This document shows positions 47,172 to 58,925 of a DNA stretch of 64,000 nt, in pieces. A program made the translations under genes and the position numbers. Positions within the stretch are counted from its first letter, which is position 1, and every line of letters begins with the position of its first letter. The notes under the pieces are model-generated. The model was not told the DNA's origin. It did not search any database and saw only the letters and a program-made list of their open reading frames with translations. Origin of the DNA: Mytilus galloprovincialis (lineage: Eukaryota > Mollusca > Bivalvia > Mytilida > Mytilidae); NCBI RefSeq assembly GCF_965363235.1, contig NC_134838.1:11440441-11504440 (forward strand), in the 5' to 3' direction.

Positions 47172-47803
47172 TACTAGATTTTTAATAAAGTTCTAAGTAA
47201 ACTTCACAGGTGACTGACTTGTTTAAATATTGTTTACACAAAGAAGTTTAAAGTCCATGAGGATCTGGTGAAATAGGTCTTCAGTTCTGTATTCTTTGAT
47301 TTGTTAGCAATTTTTTCTCTTTTCTTTACTTTCCCAATTATTCCATTTTAAATGTACGCACATTATTCTCTAATAAGTATCCCTTTTTCTTTTTTGTTTG
47401 ATGTTCAATCTTTTATTCTTTATCCTGTAAACTGCTTCAAAACCTGTGGGTGGCATGAAAAAAAAACCTTTTCAGCGCACTATAATCACTCCTGGCTTTC
47501 GGTCAATTTCGTGTTGATCCATCTTTAGTTCTTATGTTGTGTTTTGTGTAGTTTAATTATCTATTTTTCTTCTTTTTACCATGTCATTTACAGTTCAATT
47601 TTGGCTTAAGAGTTTGATTTTCCATTTGGTTTCATTCGCCTCTTTTGTAATATTAAAGTGAAAATGAAGAATGAAGCTAATTGTCGTATCCAAAAGTTAG
47701 AAAATATCATAAAACTAATAAAAATGCGTTTTCAACAAGGAAAGTGATACTATCGTAATTTACTCAAAACACGGCGCGGAAATAGAACACTGCAGTGAAC
47801 TAA
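47172..47803. other. Intergenic
   Basis: About 47450-47650 holds a decayed fragment of the CATGTCATTTACAGTTCAAT-type mussel repeat. No gene was seen. Confidence 0.35.
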
Positions 47804-47807
47804 TTAA

Positions 47808-48242
47808 GGGAAAACGGTAGTATTTAATTTTCCCAGCATTAGGTTGGCCTTTTGTGTACCCAAGGCAGGTGAAGGAAGTCAAATTAGGAGCGCTGTGATT
47901 GGATGTAAGGGTACAATATATTTTTTATTTATCTATGAATAACTGCAGTGTGTATATTTGCAATATAAATTTTGAAACCTATTGAAATATTTTCTAGAGA
48001 ATTATTCGAAAAGACTTGCAAAATTTCATAAATTTGGTGCAAAATGATGGTATGCATGGATAAAATAAACAAACTCCGTTGGGAGTTGGTCATGATACTA
48101 TTTGGCTTTAATTTTCAAAACACAATAATAAAGTACTAACACAACATATAACTGTTTTATCCCGGTTTTTATCTTAAAAAGTGGTAAATTTAGAAAATGT
48201 TAATATTGTCGCCTATGGCAGAATAAATAGTACCGTTTTCCC
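47808..48242. mobile_element. 435-bp MITE with TTAA flanks
   Basis: TTAA at 47804-47807 and 48243-48246. The left end GGGAAAACGGTAGTATTTA matches the reverse-complemented right end GGGAAAACGGTACTATTTA with one mismatch in 19. No coding capacity. Confidence 0.8.
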
Positions 48243-48246
48243 TTAA

Positions 48247-49439
48247 AAGCTGTGTTGTAAGATAATCATTTTCAGTATCGCTAGTGACATATGTGTAATG
48301 TTATAAATACAACATGTTTCAAACATAATAAATACACATCAAGCGTATGATCCAAAGTTAATACCGACACAGCAGATCAAAGCCAATTAACTAATAAAAC
48401 CTCAATGCGTTGACCTTAATAGACCATTTGATAAGAGAATTACAGGCGTGAACAATGATTAGAGATATACAAATAGATATAAATTAACCTTGACCGCAGA
48501 TAATTGATAGCTTTTAATGACCGCTCTTATAAGAACGATCACAGACAATATACCATAATTACGGAAGTAGTATTGTTGATATAAAGCCTGTAAACGTCCA
48601 GCAGGAAGTATTTCAAGACACCCAGTCTAATATTGTTGAAGTACTGAAAAAATATAAAACATGATAAAATAATATTTTTATTATACAAATATTTGGGCTT
48701 AAGGGCAACACGTTATGTTACAGAAAACTTCCTTGGCGTCAGTGAATAAATAGCGATGAATGTAAACTAACTGACACCAACATTATACTTAACTATCCGA
48801 GCAGTGTGCGCGGCACACTGTGTGAATGCTTGAGGATATTTTTTCTCTAGTATCATGTAATTCACTCAGTTCTGTCATATTGTAAATCAAGAACAAAGCA
48901 AATTACATGCTACCTGCAGTTGACACAAAACACACAGTATGTACATAAAATGAAAGTGTGTTCTCAGATAATTAAGGATAATTTGCCGCTAAAATACTGT
49001 GCCTGAGCTAGTCACATATCTTTGACAGAAATGCGTCACCATAGGGGCATTTGCATACACGTGTGTGTACGACTACCAGTCTACTTGTCTCAGAGTACTT
49101 TAGCAAGCCGTTCCCGAGCGGTATAGCCTTACTTGATTTTCCACGTGGTTCCGCATAAGAGTAAATCTTTGTGGGCATAGACCGACGTGAAATAGAGCTG
49201 TTGAGCAATCAAGATGAGACTATTCCTCGTTAAGGTACGTAGGCACCCTAACTACTCAGAAATTTTTGGGGAAACGATATTATATTTGATCTAGAGAAAA
49301 ATTTAATGTCAATATAAAATTTCTTAACCACAATATTGAGATCAACGTGAAAAGAAAAGACACAAGGCTAGGATGGAGGACAAGTTACAAAGTATAACCG
49401 ATTGTAATAAAAACGTTTTTCTGCATTGTACCTTGTTAT
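48247..49439. other. Intergenic
   Basis: No gene is recognised. The open stretch at 49008-49208 (-) has no recognisable domain. The 5'- and 3'-terminal repeats expected of the neighbouring DIRS-type element could partly lie here but were not resolved. Confidence 0.35.
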
Positions 49440-52400
49440 TTAATCTTTTCCAGCGCGGATTTAATATCCAATTTAGAAGTTCTAATGTAACGTTTAAAAC
49501 AATCTGATTTCCAACGTCCCAGTGTTTGTATCATGCTGTCCTCAATACCTTGAGAACTAGCACTTGTGGCCGCACCTGATCAAAAAGAATGTCCGCTATA
49601 ATCCTTGTCACTATATCCTAATGCTATGAGTATTGTTTTCAGCTTGCTTATAAAATAGTTCCAGGAAAGTGGTTTTCCGGTTTCTTCAACGAAAAACGAA
49701 TCATTGTGCTTTGCGTTTAGGTTTAGTCTTACACTCATCAGCTGGGATAGCAATTTATACGGACAAACGACGCCCTCTATCTTGAACAAGGACATTATAA
49801 TACCTTGTCGCAATATATCTGTCTTTCTGGCTTTTAAATTAACAGTTACTTCGCATTCTGAAACTACTATTTCCTGTAAAATTTTAAACGTTATTGGTAA
49901 CTTTTGTCGTAATGGCTTACTCTCAGATTTTTTAATTCCATTTAACACATTTTGCAAGCGTTGGTATGTATGACCAAATTTATCGCAAAGGGGATTCACA
50001 TTTTCAAAATTAACTCCATGAAAACGAACTCCAGCGAGATATAATTTGATTGTTGAATATTTCAGTTTTAACACTGATTGGCAATGTGCCACGAAATAGA
50101 TCAATAAATCTTCCGAAAGTTTAGACATATTGAAGCTCCTTGAGTTGAATCCAGTGATATGATCGCCACAAAATTGAATAAAACATTTATATCCTGTGGA
50201 ATAAACATTGCGGGTATTCACATTGATACTTTTATTCCATAAGCTGTCGACTGCTTGATCTAACTCCACAGAATTTCGAAATGAGGAGGGCAGGTACATG
50301 GATTTGGCGAAGCGTCCGGAGCTAATTGTCGAAACCGCTTCATCTGGTAACGAGAAAGAGCATCTGCTATATTATTTTCTTTCCTTGGTACATTTACAGC
50401 ATGTACAACAAAATTAAATTTAGCCGCACACCAATTTAAACGGCGTACAAGATTCATAATTACGTTACACTTTGAACGATCCTTATTAATAATGTACACA
50501 TTAGACATATTATCACAATGAAAAAGAATGCGTTTAGTAGACCATTCATGCCCCCATAAAATAGCAGATATAACAATCGGATACAATTCTAAGTAAGCCA
50601 TTGAGAAAGACTTCTCATCGGGCCGAATAAAATCGTCGGGCCAAATGCCTTGAAACCACCTTTTCCTAAAATAACCTCCGTATCCAATTGTTGATGAAGC
50701 ATCCGTAAATAAATGAAAATCGGACGCATTAATAACGTTATCGCTGATAAAAAAAAATGATATACCATTCCACTGACTTAGGAATTTGAACCACATTGCC
50801 ATGTCATCTCTACATCCCTTTGTAATTGTAACGTGATGATAAAGTTCTTTAACGGAGTGTGCTAATGTCAATAAATTGAGATGACCCAATAAACTTCACA
50901 TTTCACGCTTAGTACATGAACGTCTATTTAGATAGCTGTATAAAATATCCTTAATTCGAACAAGCTTCTCATCAGGTAATTTAGCAATCATATGCATTGA
51001 ATCGAGAATTATGCCGAGATATTCTAATGAAGTAGATGGACCAACTGTTTTATGAGCGCTGAGAGGAATCTTTAAACTATTAAATACATATAACATTGTG
51101 TTCATATTCCTTGTAGCATCTACGTAAGGATTGTTAATCAGGAGAAAATCGTCTAACAAATGTAACACGTGCCGCAAACTGTAATTATTTTGTAAGATCC
51201 AACCAATTGCAACTGATAATGTATCGAATATCTTGGGACTTGAACGGCAACCAAATGCTAAACGAGTATAAAAATAGTACATGTCATTCCATTTTAATCC
51301 ATAAAATCGCCATAAAGAATTATGTACGGGTATTAATTTGAATGCACCGGTTACGTCACACTTACATAATTGACTTTTAATTCCTAATGACTTAATTATA
51401 TTTATAGCGTCGTCAATTCTTACATATGTTAATGAATAGTCTTCCTTATTTATTAAATCATTGATGCTGTGATGCTCATCATTGTTGGGAGGAGCCGAAA
51501 GGTCTAGAATTAATTGTTTCTTTTTTTAATATTTTCCTTCAACAATACCTATCGGACTGATTCTATAAGTATCAAACGGAGGTTTTGTAAATGGTCCAAT
51601 AATGTATCCTTTACGAAGTTCGTCATCTACCAGTTTCGTAACATCATCGGGAAATTTCTTGGTAGACAATAAATTCTTACATTCCAAAGATTTACTTGGT
51701 AGTACGTTTATGCCTGTGTCAAAACCATATCGAAGTCCATTAATTAAATTAAAAACAAAAATTTTATCTGGATAATGAGTAAATTCAACTTCAAGTTGAT
51801 CGATATCAATAGGCGTAGACACTAGTCAATTCTTAGCCTGTGCTTGTTCTTGTGACGGCCTACTGTTCGGAGTAGAACCACTAGATGATCTAGTATTGAC
51901 ATGGGCGAATGAACATTTTGTCCCCTTGAAACATTTTCCTGATAAGAAATTGTTACACACTTCTCGACCACGAAAGAAAAGAACAGGGCGTCCTCGTACA
52001 TCTGTATTGGAATCATCACGATCGTTACTCCCAACTTGTACTTTCTTAAAATGAGTTTGATTATAAGTTGGTTTGGATCGATTATTCGATTGACCAAAGC
52101 TTAGTAACGTTTGACAAACAGCTGTGAGATGTCCAAGACTACCGCATGTTTAACATTCCTTAATAATTTGTTCTTTTGTGATGGATGAATAGAGTTTTTC
52201 GTCTCTGATGGACCAATCGACAACTTTACCGTGGGTCAGTTTGATAGCAGCTACCTTATTTGCGAAAGCCTTGTGATACTCGTAGAAAACGGGACCTTTA
52301 TATCTTGCAGAGATATCAATGACATCTTGAATATACATATCGAATTCGATGCGTCGGTCTTGCTTTTCACAAATAATATTTTTGTAAATATTAAAAGCTT

Positions 52401-53004
52401 CTAGAAATTCTTGAATAGACAAGTTTCTTTGAAGGCGCGATGTTTGATTAACAGAACGGAGCCGTCAGATTCATCAACGGTTTTATAATCTTGTACGTTT
52501 TCTTGATTGTTAAGTAGAGTAGCCAGATTAATGTATTTGCCTTCTAAAATCTGCTTCCGAACGTTTGGTGCCACTGCTTGAACATGCGGAAACATGCCTG
52601 AGGAAACCTTGGCAGTGTGATAAGATCCTGTATCATGATGTACTCCATTATCTATATCACTAACGACTGCAGGTTGACTAATGATATTTGATTCTCGAAC
52701 TAAAAGCGACTGAATTAAAGTTCCTTGATTTTGAAAAGTTTGCTCCATGTTGTTTAAGCTGGTGGTAAGTTGAGTTAATGCTGGAATTTCGGGCATAACT
52801 GTATTATCCTGTCCTGAATTCTCACTTAATAGTTCCAATAACTGCTCTTTGGTAAAAGTTGATGGAGCCCTGATGCCTTGCTTCCTTAGTTTTTTTTTTA
52901 ACTTCGTCAAATGTCAATTCTGTATTACTGGAATTCTGTACAACTGGTGTGTCACTTTTCATACTTTTCTTACTGGAAACACGCTTTTTTCGAACTGGCG
53001 GCAT
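49440..53004 (-). mobile_element. DIRS-type tyrosine-recombinase retrotransposon fossil, broken
   Basis: Parts along the minus strand: a gag-like region with a basic start (about 52150-53004); an RT region (about 50896-51822) with RLAFGCRSSPKIFDTL and the catalytic LLDDFLLI; an RNase-H-like region (about 50260-50889) with FHLFTDASSTIGYGGYF and NIADALSR; and a tyrosine recombinase region (about 49440-50299) with NTRNVYSTGYKCFIQFC, YSGHSF and, near the end, GRWKSDCFKRYIR. This gag, RT-RH, YR order is diagnostic of DIRS-like elements. The copy is broken at a handful of places. Terminal repeats were not resolved. Confidence 0.8.
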
Positions 53005-53520
53005 TTTAAGGCAGTTGTGAAAAGTTGTGAAATAACCAAAAAATATTGATTTGAATTTTGCACTGCTATACTGCTACTAACTTATTAATGCAACTGACTA
53101 AATAAACCTGACAAAGATTGAAAACACGTGCACCAAGTTCATGAGACGGTTAAGAAAACATTGCCGTCTCTACCACAGACATCATAAATCTAGTAATAAA
53201 ATGTGTATCTTCCACCTAAATAAATAATGATTTTAACAGAAGCCGAGTCGGACAGAACATGAAACATTAATATAAACATCAATTAAAAATTTCTAATTTA
53301 TAATGTTGAGTTTCAATGAATAGACATACACAGTTGTAAGACATCATATAATTGCGAATGATTCCGACAACACTTTTGTGTACAAAAATCAATTTAGATT
53401 TACGATATAGCAAGTTTTAGTTGGGTTGACAAGTGGGAAATCGGCAAACAACGGAATTTCGCGAACGTCTGCCATTTTTAAAAAATGCGAGTTAAGTACA
53501 TTGTGTTATATTAAGATATA
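53005..53520. other. Intergenic
   Basis: No gene or repeat end is recognised between the DIRS-type element and the tandem SINE units. Confidence 0.35.
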
Positions 53521-53531
53521 TATATATATAT

Positions 53532-53725
53532 AAATAACACACGACCACCGAAAGCTTTATTATTGTGAAACCCAGGTGGTTGTGTGGTCTAGCGGGACGG
53601 CTACAGTGCAGGCGATTTGGTTTCACGATATCTCAGTAGCATGGGTTCGAATCCCGGCGAGGGAAGAACAAACTGCGAAAGCAAATTTACAGATCTAACA
53701 TTGTTGGGTTGATGTTTAGACGAGT

Positions 53726-53766
<41 letters not shown>

Positions 53767-53954
53767 CACACGACCACCGAAAGCTTTATTATTGTGAAAC
53801 CCAGGTGGTTGTGTGGTCTAGCGGGACGGCTACAGTGCAGGCGATTTGGTTTCACGATATCTCAGTAGCATGGGTTCGAATCCCGGCGAGGGAAGAACAA
53901 ACTGCGAAAGCAAATTTACAGATCTAACATTGTTGGGTTGATGTTTAGACGAGT

Positions 53955-53990
<36 letters not shown>
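53532..53990 (+). repeat. Two tandem copies of a tRNA-derived SINE unit (229 bp) with (TA)n
   Basis: Copy 1 is 53532-53760 and copy 2 starts at 53761; by eye they are identical outside the TA run. Each has a tRNA-like pol III promoter: A box TGGTCTAGCGGG (53585-53596; second at 53814) and B box GGTTCGAATCC (53644-53654; second at 53873-53883). The unit continues GAAGAACAAACTGCGAAAGC and GTTGGGTTGATGTTTAGACG, then runs into a TA repeat. A further copy of the 3' part, without the TA expansion, lies at 57226-57345 and shows what follows in the family. The tRNA cloverleaf itself is degenerate. Confidence 0.8.
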
Positions 53991-54003
<13 letters not shown>

Positions 54004-54005
<2 letters not shown>

Positions 54006-54814
54006 GGATTTGTTCATCGGAATCAAAATTTAACCATCGTTTGGGGCAACTCAGACAGCAACTTAAATCAAGAGGTTATAAGAACAAAAATATTTCAGAA
54101 GCTTTCGGTAAAGAAAAAGACCGAACAAACCTACTTGAATACAAAGAAAAGACCGCCCAGACAAATAAAATCCCGTTTGTTGTTAGCTTTCATCCTGACC
54201 TGACAAATCTTTCATCAATTGTCCACAAACACTGGCGTCTTATTGAAAATGATCCTTCCTTAAAAGAGATTTTTCCATCACCTCCCGTTATGGCTTACCG
54301 CAGACCCAAAAACCTCAAAGATATTCTAGTAACATCCAAAGTATCTAAACAGGAGATATCAACAATCGGAGGTTATACACCATGCGGAAGGGGCAATTGT
54401 AAGTGCTGCAGAGTCGCTACTATCGAAACCCAATTCGTCAGCACAGTCACAAAGAAAAAATACAACATATTCATAACATCAAATTGCAAAACGCAAAATT
54501 GCATTTATGTTCTGACGTGTGGAACTTGCAAAATACAATATGTGGGTGAAACAGAAACACCATTTAACATCCGACTAAATAACCATCGGTCATTTTATAC
54601 AAAAGAAAGGAACTGCCCAATTACAAGACACCTTTTAAGAGCAGGACATGATTTTGAAAACGTCACATTTCAAATCATTGAGAAAAATCAAAATTGGGAT
54701 ACACAAGGAAGACAAAAAAGAGAGAGATTTTATATGCACCAGTTACGAACTCTTGAAACTGATGGACTCAATGAGAGAGACGAAAAAAGATTTAAAAACA
54801 AATCAAAACCATAA
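54004..54814 (+). CDS. Penelope-like retroelement, C-terminal part with GIY-YIG endonuclease
   Basis: About 268 codons are open from just after the TA tract to TAA at 54812-54814. The apparent start inside the TA repeat (MYIYIYIY...) is fortuitous. Domains: a post-RT linker (FNHRLGQLRQQLKSRGYKNK, FVVSFHPDLTNLSSIV), a cysteine motif typical of Penelope elements (PCGRGNCKCC), then GIY-YIG signatures CIYVLTCGTCKIQYVGET, a downstream R..NH and ITRHLL..GH. This endonuclease nicks the target for element integration. The reverse transcriptase is missing, so the copy is 5'-truncated at the SINE/TA junction. What remains is in frame, so truncation is fairly recent. Confidence 0.85.
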
Positions 54815-55032
54815 TTATCTTGAAATCATACAAATTAATTTATAGAAATTCATACAATTAATCGAACATCTATAAATGTGTTCAACTTTTATTCCAACTT
54901 CATGTAGTTGTAGCTACAAACAGATTTTATGCAACATCAATCAATATGTTAAACTTTTCCTCAACTCTTGTATAGATTAAGCTACAAAAATATTTTTTTG
55001 TCATGCATCCGATTTCCACTTGAGAGATGCAC

Positions 55033-55071
55033 ACGCCTGATGAAGCTAATTTGTTTAGCGAAATATTGCGT
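55033..55071 (+). ncRNA. Hammerhead-like motif 3' of the Penelope-like ORF
   Basis: ACGC (55033-55036), CUGAUGA (55037-55043), stem II AGCUAAUUUGUUUAGC (GCUAA pairs with UUAGC), GAAA (55060-55063), then UAUU and GCGU (55068-55071). ACGC pairs with GCGU as stem I. Stem III would be a single A-U pair closing UA, with U as the cleavage-site base. That is the minimal architecture described for hammerheads of Penelope-like elements, where GAAACGUC is the usual form. Activity is uncertain because stem I is short and U replaces the usual C. Confidence 0.6.
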
Positions 55072-55154
55072 ATTTCTATTTAACATCTAATAGAACTTTT
55101 TAATGTATTAATTAGTGTGTTAAAGTTATATTCTTAGACATTTATATATATATA

Positions 55155-55345
55155 TATATATATGTCGTGTACAAGTTGCGATTTTGTACAGGTTATAACA
55201 TGTACGAAAATATTGTACATGTTATAACTTGTATAATGCAAACATACAAGTTATAACATGTACAAAAATACCTCGTACATGTTATAACCTGTACAAAATA
55301 TTGCTTAAAAATGGTTTTAACTTGTACAAATTTGAAAACTAAAAA
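55155..55345. repeat. Partial palindromic GTACA-type element
   Basis: It begins TATGTCGTGTACAAGTTGCG after a TA tract and contains inverted GTACATGTTATAAC / GTTATAACATGTAC blocks. It is related to, but distinct from, the element at 55676-56655 (start TATGTTGTGTACAAG). Its other end is not seen. Confidence 0.6.
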
Positions 55346-55379
55346 TATGCTTCTATTATTGCAACAGATGTTATTAACC

Positions 55380-55660
55380 TCAATATGTGCAAATGTTTGC
55401 ACCTGTCCTAATTCAGGAATCTGATGAACAGTAGTTGTCGTTTGTTTTGTTTCTTGTGTCTCGTTTTTTTATATAGATTAGACCGTTGGTTTTCCCGTTT
55501 GAATGGTTTTACACTAGTAATTTTGGGGCCCTTTATAACTTGTTGTTCGGTGTGAGCCAAGGCTCCGTGTTGAAGGCCGTACATTGACCTATAATGATTT
55601 ACTTTTTTAAATTGTTGTTTGGATGGAGAGTTGTCTCATTGGCACTAAAATGGTGTAACA
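55380..55660 (-). repeat. Interspersed bivalve repeat, reversed
   Basis: Reverse-orientation copy of the 11863-12349 family: GCAAATGTTTGCACCTGTCC, GTGTGAGCCAAGGCTCCGTG, GGATGGAGAGTTGTCTCATT. It sits between the two GTACA-type elements. Confidence 0.7.
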
Positions 55661-55675
55661 TTGCTTAAAATCAAT

Positions 55676-56655
55676 ATATATGTTGTGTACAAGTTATCAT
55701 TTTGTACAAATTATAATTTGTACAAAAATATTGTACAAATTATAATTTGTATTTTGACTTTGTACAAATTGTAATTTGTACAAAAAGTGTTTGTACAAAT
55801 TACAATTTGTACAAAAATGGACAAAAATTCACTTATAGCTTGTACAATAATTTATCATATGGATTTTGGTAAAAAAAGCATTGATACACATTATTCAATT
55901 GCTATTAAATGACCACACAGTACACTTAAGTTACAAAATTCAAAAGTTGTTCAAAAAATCATTCGTTTCAGCAGGTGATCTAGTGATTTATGGAATCAGG
56001 TATTGCACAACATCTTTTGACTCTCACTTCTAGATTTAGAAGTGCTGTACCAAGTTTTGCTTAAACATGAAAGAAATCGATGACGACATGTTTTGATTGT
56101 TTTCATAGACTTTTTGAAATAACGAATAAGTGGTAACAAATCTTTCTAGATCCTTTTCACGATCATCAAAATGCTCTACATGATCTTTCACAATCCAAAA
56201 TATCAAATTTTTACAAATATTACCGTTTTTGCAAAGTTTCTGAATAAAAAAAAATATTCCAAATAACGATAAGAGCTAATCAAGCAATACTATTGAATGA
56301 TATTTTTTTTTAAGAAAAAGTAGTTTATGAATGAAAAATTAAATAAAAAAAATCATACTTCTTTCCTTTTTTTTCTCTCAAAAATTTCGAAGATCAATGT
56401 GCCTTTTGTAGTTTTTTATTATAAGGTTTATTGTGTGGTCAGTTAATTACGATTCTATCCTGTGAATCAATTAATTTTTCAACAAAATCAATATTTAAAA
56501 CTGTTGTACAAGTTATAAGTGAATTTTGGTCAAATTTTGTACAAATTACAGGCACATTTTGTACAAAGTCAAAATACAAATTATAATTTGTACAATATTT
56601 TTGTACAAGTTATAATTTGTACAAAATGATAACTTGTACACAACATATACATTGC
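55676..56655. mobile_element. Palindrome-rich DNA element with inverted ends of about 150 bp
   Basis: The left end TATGTTGTGTACAAGTTATC is matched by the right end GATAACTTGTACACAACATA, with flanking TA on both sides. Both ends carry several copies of the perfect palindrome GTACAAATTATAATTTGTAC or close variants (55700-55830 and 56575-56640). The inner 600 bp has no ORF or recognised domain. It is probably a non-autonomous element with TA target sites. The dense palindromes could be transposase-binding sites. Confidence 0.75.
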
Positions 56656-57225
56656 AGGGTTATTCTTGACAACTCATAATAATCCGGCAACCTACAAAGA
56701 TTTAGCAGGAAAATGAAAGTTGATAAGATAATAAATGAGAATAAATTTTTGACTATCCTAAGACCCTAATTAAACACCTCTCCTGTATTCCTTACTTTGT
56801 GATCATTTTAAGAGGGGCAGGACCTTTTTGGGACGTCGGGATCAGGTATTTTTAAGCTGATAGCCAGGATAGATTTTTCTTTAAATAAAATTGAGAATGG
56901 AAATAGGTAATGTGTGAAAGAGACAACAATCCGACCATAGAGCTGACAACAGCCGAGGGCCACCAATACCTGCTTTCAAAGCAGAGGATATGTATATCTA
57001 AAACATCAGAATGACATTCGCCTCATGCAATGATAGCTTACAATTTATCAAAAAAATAATTATTTGAGGTATAAATTTACACAAGTCATACTGAAGGTAA
57101 AAATTGTTGAAAGTAGATTCAAAGATATTTATAATGAAGCGTGGTCCAATGAAAACAATTTCAGCTCTCGCTTGCTTTTACAGATTAATCATATGAGACA
57201 TTACTTTAGTTTTTGCATGCTATAA
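56656..57225. other. Intergenic
   Basis: About 56880-57000 looks like a decayed interspersed repeat (GAATGGAAATAGGTAATGTG, GACAACAATCCGACCATAGA, CAACAGCCGAGGGCCACCAA). No gene was seen. Confidence 0.4.
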
Positions 57226-57375
57226 ACAATGTTGGGTTGATGTTTAGACGAGTTGTATATACATTATGTACACAGCCATGTATCACCATCATTGATGGCG
57301 ATCCGATGGATACATCTGTTGTAGGGTTGTCACTGACTCAGACGTACTTATATATATATATATATATAAATCTAA
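57226..57375 (+). repeat. 3' part of the tRNA-derived SINE, plus TA tract
   Basis: Begins ACAATGTTGGGTTGATGTTT as in 53532-53990 and continues through TACACAGCCATGTATCACCA and TCACTGACTCAGACGTACTT into a (TA)n. The tRNA-like head is missing here. Confidence 0.75.
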
Positions 57376-58925
57376 GGCAAGTGCCTGTGCGGGTAACCAC
57401 TAAATTGAATGTTGAACGAATAACATTGTTTTACAGGCTGGTATGCAGACTTCAGCAAAACCACGAAATTGAATAATCACAATCAAGTCAGTTTTCCCTG
57501 AACTACGAAAAATTGGTACCCATGGAAATAAATCAATTCACAGTAAGCGAAAAGAAACCCGGTTTATAAACTAAAACCGAGGACACACATCAATAATTAA
57601 AGAAAAAGTACGGAACAACTGAAACCCTGAACTTCAATAACAAATTAATCGCCAATATAAACAGAAACTAGATATTTGTTCATAACGTTATATTCCTGAT
57701 TTGGTACATGACATTTTAAGGAAAAATGGTGGATTGAACCTGGTTTTATGGCAAGCCAAACTTCCTACTTATATGCCAATGTTAAAAATAATGCTAATCC
57801 TCAGGTAAAAATAGGTAATTCTATATATATTGTTCGCTAATCTAACTTGTACTAAAGGAGTAGGTACAATTAAAGATCACACTTAATTGGAATTATAATT
57901 AAAATATCACATCGGAAAAAGGACACAAAAGGTAAACATCACAGATTAAAGAACTCTTTTTCAATCAATCCCCGATGCCAACCAGAAAACTTATGTTGTC
58001 GTTCTTCTTCTTTATTATTTGGTTGAATCAAATTTTGTGAAAGCACCTTACAACGTCCGTATAGTATAAATATGTAATACCACTAACTCATAGTACATCA
58101 CATCCGACTGCATACAAAAATGGCCAGAAAAAGTAATCCCTTGAATTTGACAGTTGAAGGAAATTTATCCTACATTGCATTGCAGAAAAAAGGTTCTCTG
58201 TCATAGACGTATATCTTGGGTGTTTTGATTTCAAAGCATACTTATTTTTTTATTTGGTGTTTTTATATAATATATTGGAAACTTGAGGTTACATGGTTCA
58301 TAAAGCTTGTCCACGGCACGAAAAAGGTTGAAAATTTGATTAGATTGGTTAACTTCCTGTGATGTTTATTTTCTGATATGCAATAAAGCATTTTATGCAA
58401 TTTTTGTATATATTACTGAAAATGATAAAACTTTACTCATGCAAAATATTTCTTTATTTCTAACAAAGATAATTTCTGCTAAATGTTTTAAAAAGTGCAA
58501 ATTTATCAAAGACTGATTGGGGAACATCAATGGTAGCATTATAACAAAACATGCATACGCGAAACGTATTAATCAGGATATAAAATTGGCATTTGGAAGG
58601 TTCAAATCATTACGTTTGTCATAGATATTTTAGTTTCCAATCGTTTATATGTACACGAAAGAAACATCAAGATAATACGTCAGACCTTTATTTTTGCTAT
58701 TGAGTATCCCTTATTTCCGGCTTACTGGGATAGATGATACAAACAGCAACGAAAACAAGAATTTGTCCGAAATTGTGCCTATTTGACTTATAGATGATAG
58801 ATAAAAATGCTATGAGTTACAATTTATGACTAAAATCAGCAAAGACCAATCGAAACAACATGTGATACAAAAATTTAATAATACTTTTACATGATATATT
58901 AGCTCTCAATAGTGACGACTTCAGT
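57376..58925. other. Intergenic with decayed repeats
   Basis: About 57690-57780 is a reversed RT-element tail fragment (GAAAAATGGTGGATTGAACC). Nothing else is recognised. Confidence 0.4.

Noticed and set aside
53570-53665. Functional tRNA gene in each tandem unit
   Set aside because: A and B boxes are good, but acceptor and anticodon stems do not pair well, and the unit is repeated with a non-tRNA tail: a tRNA-derived SINE.
53954-54003. Penelope-like protein beginning MYIYIYIYIY
   Set aside because: These codons come from the TA microsatellite. The true protein start is missing because the element is 5'-truncated.
55193-55402. Minus-strand ORF of 69 codons in the palindromic region
   Set aside because: It arises from repeated GTACA palindromes and crosses into an unrelated repeat.
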